Shown here: positions 1 through 5,850 of the stretch, one piece after another | Numbering within the stretch: the stretch's first letter is position 1 | Layout: each line of letters opens with the position of its first letter | Assembly (NCBI GenBank): GCA_965369445.1 | Contig: CBDUQU010000055.1 | Coordinates: 1-18,304 of the forward strand | Origin: SM23-73-3 sp965369445 | GTDB taxonomy: Bacteria; Zixibacteria; MSB-5A5; SM1-73 | DNA length: 18,304 nucleotides | Direction of reading: 5' to 3' | Position numbers and translations under genes: made by a program | Notes under the pieces: generated by a model | Seen by the model: the letters and a program-made list of their open reading frames with translations, nothing else | Database searches by the model: none | What the model was told of the DNA's origin: nothing

Positions 1-288
1 AACGCTCCGAGGAGCTTCGCCCTGTTCCAGAACCATCCCAACCCATTCAATCCGGAGACCAACATTTCCTTCACCCTGCCGGTGAGAACTTACGCTTCCC
101 TGATTGTCTACAACATTGAAGGAAAGAAGGTCAGGACCTTGGTAAGCAGGGAGATGGACGTGGGAACGCACACCGTTCACTGGAACGGTAGGGACGAGGC
201 CGGCAACCCGGTGGCCAGCGGCATATATTTCTATCGTCTGAAGACGCAGCATTTCGACCAGACCCAGAAGATGGTTCTGATGAAATAG
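1..288 (+). CDS. 3' end of a secreted protein with a type IX-like C-terminal sorting domain (partial)
   Basis: The reading frame is open from base 1 to a TAG at 286-288, so the gene begins outside the window and only its last 95 codons are seen. They form a FlgD-like Ig / type A sorting tail. It starts with an F-x-L-F-Q-N-H-P-N-P-F-N-P stretch, continues with a beta-sandwich pattern (SLIVYNIEGKKVRTL, then GTHTVHWNGRDEAGNPV), then SGIYFYRL, and ends in KMVLMK. In Bacteroidota such tails direct proteins through the type IX secretion system to the cell surface. That the same route operates here is inference. The function of the missing N-terminal part cannot be judged. The tail is nearly the same at DNA level as that of the next gene (929-4069). 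A hairpin terminator follows 29 bases after the stop. Confidence 0.85.
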   Translation, partial: NAPRSFALFQNHPNPFNPETNISFTLPVRTYASLIVYNIEGKKVRTLVSREMDVGTHTVHWNGRDEAGNPVASGIYFYRLKTQHFDQTQKMVLMK

Positions 289-317
289 AGCTTTCTACGA
301 AGTTTGCCTCAAATGAA

Positions 318-350
318 GTCCCCTCGTATTCTGCGGGGGGACCTCGTTTT
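318..350 (+). terminator. Rho-independent terminator after the first gene
   Basis: GTCCCCTCG (318-326) pairs with CGGGGGGAC (334-342): nine pairs including one G-U, with a 7-base loop. After three bases comes CGTTTT ending at 350. The T run is short, so termination may be moderate. It sits 29 bases after the stop of the partial sorting-domain gene and separates it from the next gene. Confidence 0.7.
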
Positions 351-609
351 GTATGGGTTTGTTCATCTCAAAGGAGGTTTCCTCCTTGTGGATGGGTACC
401 CTGTTTTCACGGAGGCCCACGTTTCCTGAGGGATCGGTCGAAATAGACGCGATGTCCTTGTCCTATCGTCGGGGAGCAGTCACTGGTGTTTAGAATTATG
501 ACATTTTTCAGACCGGAAAAGTCTTGTTTTGCAGTGGTGCTGTTTGGGACATAAGCGGTTGCGTAAGTGAGAACCGGAGTGTGACGACTCGTCACACAGA
601 CTTTTCTTC
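351..609. other. Non-coding gap; no gene recognised
   Basis: This stretch lies between the terminator and a promoter-like sequence. I see no convincing coding region on either strand. The long minus-strand open frame covering 407-895 has low-complexity, family-less content and no matching ribosome site, so I treat it as chance. The only clear structure is the perfect hairpin at 371-387, listed separately. Confidence 0.5.
371..387 (+). other. Perfect hairpin that hides a Shine-Dalgarno sequence
   Basis: AAGGAGG (371-377) and CCTCCTT (381-387) are perfect complements around a TTT loop. The left arm is an ideal Shine-Dalgarno sequence. GTG (388) and ATG (392) follow, but they open only frames of 13 and 33 codons with no recognisable product. 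It may be a sequestered ribosome site of a tiny ORF, a remnant of a lost gene, or chance. Confidence 0.3.
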
Positions 610-639
610 TTGACAAATCTGCCGCGGGTGTTAGATTAT
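610..639 (+). promoter_or_regulatory. Probable sigma-70 type promoter for the VWA protein gene
   Basis: TTGACA (610-615) is a perfect -35 box. The -10 region is TAGATT (632-637, spacer 16) or GATTAT (634-639, spacer 18). Both are moderate matches. It would give a leader of about 280 bases before the ATG at 929. The same TTCTTGACA context recurs at the promoter of the dockerin gene at 16770. Confidence 0.5.
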
Positions 640-928
640 GAGGGGATAGTTCCACAAGGAAGTGGAGTGATTTGACTAGCGGGTTCGGACTCTCGGCGGG
701 GGCATGTTTATGATGTTTTGCTTTCGAAGAGACCCCATTCAGGCAGCCCTTGAGAGCACAGGAACGTAGGGGAGAGGAACCTTTTGAGAAAGTTGGCAGA
801 ACGGATCTGTTTATAGTGCGCGGACTCTGTGTATGAGGGGCAGGGGAAATCTGATTATTAGGCGAATCTAACAATAACCGGAGCAGTTCCAGCACATAAA
901 AACCAAAGTACCAAAGGAGGTTGTTCAG

Positions 929-3900
929 ATGAAGAGTAAAGTCCCGATCATTCTGAGCATTGTGGTGATTTCGTGCCTGGTGGCATTGATCACCGTTGGG
1001 GCCGGAGATAGTCAGATCATGGAGATAAACGGGGATACCATAGACTTGACCAAGTCTAACCCCGGGGCTGCGTCTCGCAGTTTCTCCACCGGGACTGCGG
1101 AGGTGACCATAACGGAGATCGACGCCTCAGGGTTTCCGGTCATCGACATCTATGTGGACGTCTTGGATTCCTTCGGCGTTCTAATGTGCGGCCTGGAGGA
1201 GGAAGACTTCTGTCTGTACCAGGATGGGGTGCCGGTGGAGTTCGAGGTTGCGTCGGTGGACACGTTTAATTGCCCCACCTCCATATGCCTGGTGATAGAC
1301 AAGAGCGGCAGCATGGGGCAGAGCGGATACCCCATTGACGATGCAAAAGAGGCCGCCAGGGCCTTTGTGCGTAGAATGGAACCCGGTGACAGGGTGGCCA
1401 TAGTCGCTTACTCCTCCTGCGTTGACACACTGAGCGGCTTTACCAGCGATACCACAATACTGATCAATGCCATCAATTCATTAAGTCCGAGCGGCCGGAC
1501 CGCCTTGTTTGATGGTTTCTGGCTGGGAGTAGATCTGACCTGCGCGGAGTCAGCCGTCAAGGCGGTGATTGGCTTCACCGATGGTTGCGAGAATAACAGC
1601 CAGACCTGTTGGCCCCCGCCTGATGGTGGATGGTTTCCGGAAGACTATGAGGATGACTGCGACACTGTGACCTCTTATGCTGACCTTTGTGGTTTTCCCA
1701 TCCATACTATAGGGGTTGGTCGTGACGTATGTCCCGAGCAGTTGATATGCTTAGCTGAGAATACCGGAGGGAGTTATTACTATGCTCCTTCTGCCGAGGA
1801 GCTGGACAGTATCTATGCAGAGATACAGGTGGGTCTCTGCTGCCGTTATGTCTTCACCTATACCAGTCCCGACACCATCGTGGACTGCACCAACCACCAG
1901 GTGGTGGTGTGCGAGGGTGGAGTGGACTGCACCCCGTGCGACACGGGATATTACCAGGAACTCTGTCCGCCGGTCATCACCCGTACACCTCCAACCATCG
2001 AGTTGAGCGATACCTGCCAGTTCCACAGCCAGGATCTGGTAATCGAGGCTTGGGTGGTTGACGGCGGCGCGCCCTTTGTGCAGGAGGTGCTATTGTTCTG
2101 GAGGGAGACCGGAAGTGGTGATCCCTATATGCAGGTAACCATGACTCACCAGGGTGGCGACCTGTATCGGGGAATAATCCCCGGCGTAGAGCTGCCTATG
2201 GGAACTCCGGGAGTGGATTACTATATTACCGCCACGGATGGAGAGCTGGACGCCTCGGTTCCCCCCATAGACCCCGAGATCTCTCCGTACCAGATAGAGA
2301 TCTGTCCCAACGAGCCTCCCATCATAACCGCCGTCTGGTATCCTGACACCAACTGCGTGTGGCCGGGCGAACCCTTCCCCATCATGTGCGAGGTATTAGA
2401 CACAACCGACTGGGTCGATTCGGTTCAGTTGTACTATCGTCCCACTGGTGGTGGTTCGTTTGATATGGTCTTAATGAGTCCTCAAGGTGGAGATGAGTAC
2501 CTTGGCACTGTGCCCGGTTCGGCTGTTGGTCCTGACGGGATCGACTACTACGTTAGAGCTGTCGACAACTATGGACTGGAGGCTTACTACGGCAACAGTG
2601 GTAGCCCACACCATGTGCCCGTCTGTTACAACGAGCCGCCGGTCATAACCGCCGTCTGGTATCCTGACACCAACTGCGTGTGGCAGGGCAATCTCTTCCC
2701 CATAATGTGTAAGGTCTTCGATACCACGGATTTCGTCGACTCTGTTTTCCTGTTTTATCGCCGTGGTGGAGAGGTCTCGTATGAAGATACTGTGATGGCG
2801 GATCAGGGAGGTGATGAGTACTTAGGCGTGGTACCCGGCTCTTTCACAGGACCGACCGGGATCGACTATTATATCCGTGCGGTGGACAATTTCGGCTTAG
2901 AGGGTTTCTACGCCAGTGCTGCCGATCCCGTTCATGTGGATACCTGCCCTCGCGAGCTCAGCCCTCCGGTGGTGGTGCCTTTTGACACATGCGTCTACCG
3001 GGGGAGGCCGGCCTGCATCCCGGTGTCTCTTAGTAGGCTGCCGTCATTTGACGTTGACTCGCTCAATATGGTTTTGTTCTACGACGCCGCCGTAGTTCAG
3101 GCAACGCATGCTACGACAGAGAACACCATTGCTGAGTCCTGGGGTCCGCCCACGTACAGCATCGGGCTTGACTCTATATCTATCGAGATGAGTGGAACGC
3201 CGGCCTTGGCAAACGCCGGAGTTCTGGTGTGGATCTGCTTTGATGTGACGGGCGATGTGGGTGACACCACCGTGCTTCATTTTGAAGACAGTACCATCAC
3301 CTTCAATGATTCCCCTTACCCTGCACTCGGGGGCATTATCCGAGTCTGTCCTTGGGGCGTCACGGTTGATTTCGACATCAAACCGACCTCATGCCCCAAC
3401 CCGCTGAACGTGAAAGGCGGAGGCGTGCTGCCGACAGCCATCCTGGGCACCGACGAGTTCGACGCGAGCAGCATAGATCCAACATCGGTTCGGCTTGAAG
3501 GTATTGCCCCTCTCAGATGGGACTTGTACGACGTGGCCACCCCGGTTGAACCGGATCCAGAGGATTCCTGCGAGTGCACCACTGACGGCCCTGATGGCCT
3601 TATGGATATGACCTTCAAATTCTGGAAGCAAGACATTGTGGCTGCATTGGAGGCCCAGCAACCCCTGGTGGACGGTGAATTCAGGATCGTGACCATTACC
3701 GGAATGACAACCGACAGCATACCTTTCGAGGGTCAGGATTGTATGATTATTCGCAAGAGAGGACAACCAGCGTCCGATGTCCTACTGGCAGCTGGGTTCA
3801 GTCTGAGGGAGAACTATCCCAACCCGTTCAACCCGGAGACTGACATCTCCTTCACCCTGCCAATAAGAACCCACGCGTCCTTGACGATCTACAACATCGC

Positions 3901-4069
3901 AGGGAAGAGGGTTATCACTCTGGCCAGCAGCGAGATGAATGCCGGAACCCATACCGTTCACTGGAACGGCAGGGACGAGGCCGGCAATCCTGTAGCCAGC
4001 GGCATCTACTTCTATCGCCTGAAGACAAAGGATTTCGACCAGACCCAGAAGATGGTTCTGATGAAATAA
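929..4069 (+). CDS. Large secreted VWA / Ig-like / cohesin-like protein with C-terminal sorting domain
   Basis: A perfect AAAGGAGGT (913-921) lies 7 bases before the ATG. Residues 1-26 are a signal peptide. A von Willebrand A domain spans about 115-300 with a complete metal site: D124-x-S126-x-S128, T191 and D218. Three Ig-like repeats follow: one divergent (about 354-461) and two close copies (462-568 and 569-675). Residues 676-808 resemble a cohesin fold (PSFDVDSLNMVLFYD..., VLVWICFDVTGDVGDTTVL). Residues 811-945 form a widespread unnamed domain opening DFDIKPTSCPNPLNVK. Residues 956-1046 are the sorting tail (NPFNP at 965-969, ending KMVLMK). Cysteines are frequent, suggesting disulfides outside the cytoplasm. 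The protein is probably surface-attached and could bind metal-dependent ligands or, through the cohesin-like part, dockerin partners; these roles are inference. A strong terminator follows, so it is likely transcribed alone. Confidence 0.9.
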   Translation: MKSKVPIILSIVVISCLVALITVGAGDSQIMEINGDTIDLTKSNPGAASRSFSTGTAEVTITEIDASGFPVIDIYVDVLDSFGVLMCGLEEEDFCLYQDGVPVEFEVASVDTFNCPTSICLVIDKSGSMGQSGYPIDDAKEAARAFVRRMEPGDRVAIVAYSSCVDTLSGFTSDTTILINAINSLSPSGRTALFDGFWLGVDLTCAESAVKAVIGFTDGCENNSQTCWPPPDGGWFPEDYEDDCDTVTSYADLCGFPIHTIGVGRDVCPEQLICLAENTGGSYYYAPSAEELDSIYAEIQVGLCCRYVFTYTSPDTIVDCTNHQVVVCEGGVDCTPCDTGYYQELCPPVITRTPPTIELSDTCQFHSQDLVIEAWVVDGGAPFVQEVLLFWRETGSGDPYMQVTMTHQGGDLYRGIIPGVELPMGTPGVDYYITATDGELDASVPPIDPEISPYQIEICPNEPPIITAVWYPDTNCVWPGEPFPIMCEVLDTTDWVDSVQLYYRPTGGGSFDMVLMSPQGGDEYLGTVPGSAVGPDGIDYYVRAVDNYGLEAYYGNSGSPHHVPVCYNEPPVITAVWYPDTNCVWQGNLFPIMCKVFDTTDFVDSVFLFYRRGGEVSYEDTVMADQGGDEYLGVVPGSFTGPTGIDYYIRAVDNFGLEGFYASAADPVHVDTCPRELSPPVVVPFDTCVYRGRPACIPVSLSRLPSFDVDSLNMVLFYDAAVVQATHATTENTIAESWGPPTYSIGLDSISIEMSGTPALANAGVLVWICFDVTGDVGDTTVLHFEDSTITFNDSPYPALGGIIRVCPWGVTVDFDIKPTSCPNPLNVKGGGVLPTAILGTDEFDASSIDPTSVRLEGIAPLRWDLYDVATPVEPDPEDSCECTTDGPDGLMDMTFKFWKQDIVAALEAQQPLVDGEFRIVTITGMTTDSIPFEGQDCMIIRKRGQPASDVLLAAGFSLRENYPNPFNPETDISFTLPIRTHASLTIYNIAGKRVITLASSEMNAGTHTVHWNGRDEAGNPVASGIYFYRLKTKDFDQTQKMVLMK
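2312..2953 (+). repeat. Tandem 321-base repeat encoding two Ig-like domains
   Basis: Two consecutive units (2312-2632 and 2633-2953) of 107 codons each encode repeats opening EPP(I/V)ITAVWYPDTNCVW and sharing QGGDEYLG and GIDYY(V/I)RAVDN. At DNA level 2322-2363 and 2643-2684 are identical over 42 bases, while the rest has diverged. This points to internal duplication with later divergence or local gene conversion. A third, older copy precedes them from about base 1988. Confidence 0.8.
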
Positions 4070-4095
4070 GCCTCTTAGGCTGGAGTTTATTTGAG

Positions 4096-4133
4096 CGAGG
4101 GAGGGGATATCCAATTCCCCTCCCTCGTTTTTT
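4096..4133 (+). terminator. Strong Rho-independent terminator after the VWA protein gene
   Basis: CGAGGGAGGGGA (4096-4107) pairs perfectly with TCCCCTCCCTCG (4116-4127): 12 base pairs around an 8-base loop, followed at once by TTTTTT (4128-4133). It lies 26 bases after the stop at 4069. It is the best terminator in the window. Confidence 0.92.
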
Positions 4134-4502
4134 CGTCAACCTCCCTGCTTCCACCGACCGCCGCCTCCATAGATTTCTTGCCCTCTATTTCTCTCGAAAG
4201 GTTCGGCTCTGAGCCTTGAGCCGGCTAAGATCAGGGCTGGTGAGTTTCGAGTCAATTCGCCATTTTCTTCATTTCCGGAATCGTCAGCTACTCGCAACGC
4301 TTGGCGAAAGATGATAATCTCATAGTTCACGATCAGTTAGAACCCGCCGGGATTACCTCTCCGTCGGGACCTCGCAGAATGTGGCGGATGCGGCAGACTG
4401 CATCGATATGGTCAAGGTCTCACGCGAGAGATAGAGGAAAGCATTTTATTGGCCGATTTACACTTACGTTTGAGTTTAGCACTCTGGGACTTTTTCGGTA
4501 GA
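4134..4502. other. Non-coding region upstream of a sigma-54 promoter
   Basis: I find no believable gene here; short open frames on both strands lack ribosome sites and recognisable content. The part just before the sigma-54 site (about 4440-4500) is AT-richer than its surroundings, as expected for a bendable stretch between an activator site and a sigma-54 promoter. Two small dyads lie 85-120 bases before the promoter: GATGC...GCATC (4387-4404) and TCTC-N4-GAGA (4418-4429). They could be binding sites of an enhancer-binding protein, but this is weak. Confidence 0.35.
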
Positions 4503-4519
4503 TTGGCATGATACTTGCA
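4503..4519 (+). promoter_or_regulatory. Sigma-54 (RpoN) dependent promoter
   Basis: TTGGCATG-ATAC-TTGCA matches the sigma-54 consensus (TTGGCACG-N4-TTGCA) at all but one position. The invariant GG (4505-4506) and GC (4517-4518) are exactly 10 bases apart. Transcription would start near 4530, toward the propeller lipoprotein gene at 4765. The sigma-54 factor itself is encoded in this window (12136-13590). A match this close could still arise by chance in 18 kb, but its position in a non-coding gap pointing at a gene supports it. Confidence 0.65.
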
Positions 4520-4529
4520 ACCTCGAACT

Positions 4530-4764
4530 CTCTGCATCATCTCGATCTCGAAGGAATGAGCAGGGCCAAAACCTCACCAGTGGAGGCTATGTCCACGAGC
4601 TTGATACCGGATGGCTAAGCGATAGGAAGAAGATGGTGGTCATCAGATGAAGCTTCGTTTGAGTGACAGTATGTAGATGGTGTAGCCACTGCCTCAGCTG
4701 GATCGGTTCACATTTTTTTGTGGTGTATTGCCTTTTTCACGTAATCCTAATAGAAAGGTACATC
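4530..4764 (+). other. Long leader between the sigma-54 promoter and the lipoprotein gene
   Basis: About 235 bases separate the predicted start of transcription from the ATG at 4765. A possible 18-codon frame begins at the ATG at 4556, but its GAAGGA ribosome site abuts the start, so I do not call it a gene. I see no known riboswitch. The leader could hold a regulatory structure, or a second promoter closer to the gene. Confidence 0.3.
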
Positions 4765-5817
4765 ATGAAAAAGCCAATTCAAATCATTTGCCTCCTACTT
4801 CTGGTGACCTCATCCATCTCTCTTCTCCCGGGATGCAGTAAGAGATCGACCAGAAGCTGCGGTGGGGCAGAACTCATTGCTTTCCTCTCGGACCGTTCCG
4901 GACATCAGTACATCCTTCATACCATGAAATCGGATGGAGTTGAGCAAAAGATGCTGGAAGGAGCATGGTCATTTCTCGTTTCCCGCCGAGATCCGCTTGT
5001 GTCCCCGGACGGAGAAAGAATAGTCTTTGCTCAAGGCAACAAGAGCAAAGGTTGGGCTATGATCGTAAACGCTGACGGTTCTGAACCGGATACCCTCGTG
5101 CCAGAGACCCCCTATTCCTATGTCCATCTGGGAGAATGGTCACCTGATGGAGGCAAGCTGGTCTATCGTCTGGACTCATACGCGGATGATTCAAAGAGCG
5201 GAGTCTATGTGATAAACCCCGATGGCTCAGGCAAGCCGAGATTGGATGAAGGCTATAATCCCAGGTTCTGCGGAAACGATAAGGTGGTCTACGCCCGGTA
5301 TGACGGCATCTACATGATTGGGACGAATGGAGAGGATAAAAGACGGCTGCAAGAGACGCTCTATGGCGCCGGTCTGCACGTGCCTGCAGGTTCACCCGAC
5401 GGCGAGAAGGTTGCCTTCTGTCGGGCATTAGTGGTTCCTCCTCCAAACCAGAAGTGCTGGCTGGAGATTACCAACCCGGACAGCTCGGGACACATCAGAT
5501 TGGCAGAGATGAGTGGCATATTCTCCTTTGCTGAGATAGAATTCTCGCCCGACAGCAAAAGGATCATGTTTCTCGCCGTGGGCCAAACGAGCGCTGAGAT
5601 ATACGTGGTGAATGTAGATGGCTCAGACCTTCGTCCCTTGACCAACAACAACGCGTTTGGAGATGGACACGCCCGCTGGTCACCGGACGGCAGCCAAATC
5701 GTCTTCACGTCTACGAGGGATGGCAACCAGGAGATCTATACCGTCAACACCTCCGGGCCTCCTCAGATGAAGAGACTCACCAATAACCTGGCAGATGACT
5801 GCAATCCTGATTGGTGA
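4765..5817 (+). CDS. TolB-like WD40/PD40 beta-propeller lipoprotein
   Basis: I start the gene at the ATG at 4765, not at the longer in-frame ATG at 4663. The shorter protein opens with a clean lipoprotein signal (MKKPIQIICLLLLV...LLPGC, lipidated C24), and AGAAAGG lies 6 bases upstream. The 350-residue product has repeated PD40-type motifs: SPDGERIVFA, SPDGGKLVY, SPDGEKVAF, SPDSKRIMF and, near the end, WSPDGSQIVFTSTRDGNQEIY. These are the blades of a propeller like that of TolB. It is not TolB itself: the N-terminal TolB domain and tol-pal neighbours are missing. It is probably a periplasmic or outer-membrane-anchored protein that binds other proteins; the partner is unknown. It ends 33 bases from the convergent GH57 gene. 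Expression may depend on sigma-54 (site at 4503-4519). Confidence 0.85.
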   Translation: MKKPIQIICLLLLVTSSISLLPGCSKRSTRSCGGAELIAFLSDRSGHQYILHTMKSDGVEQKMLEGAWSFLVSRRDPLVSPDGERIVFAQGNKSKGWAMIVNADGSEPDTLVPETPYSYVHLGEWSPDGGKLVYRLDSYADDSKSGVYVINPDGSGKPRLDEGYNPRFCGNDKVVYARYDGIYMIGTNGEDKRRLQETLYGAGLHVPAGSPDGEKVAFCRALVVPPPNQKCWLEITNPDSSGHIRLAEMSGIFSFAEIEFSPDSKRIMFLAVGQTSAEIYVVNVDGSDLRPLTNNNAFGDGHARWSPDGSQIVFTSTRDGNQEIYTVNTSGPPQMKRLTNNLADDCNPDW

Positions 5818-5850
5818 AGGGATGGAACAGATTAGAAATTGGAAGATCTT

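Noticed and set aside
407..895. A 162-codon open frame on the minus strand in the gap before the VWA gene
   Set aside because: It overlaps a likely promoter and leader of the + strand gene, has no family resemblance and no suitable ribosome site.
972..976. A lipobox-like VISC in the signal peptide of the VWA protein (C16)
   Set aside because: The cysteine lies in the middle of the hydrophobic segment, which continues for about nine residues; an ordinary signal peptide fits better.
4301..4501. A 66-codon + strand frame before the sigma-54 site
   Set aside because: It ends at the promoter, has no ribosome site and no recognisable content.
4663..4764. A longer start for the propeller lipoprotein
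   Set aside because: The extra 34 residues would place the lipoprotein signal internally; the ATG at 4765 has both a ribosome site and a proper signal.
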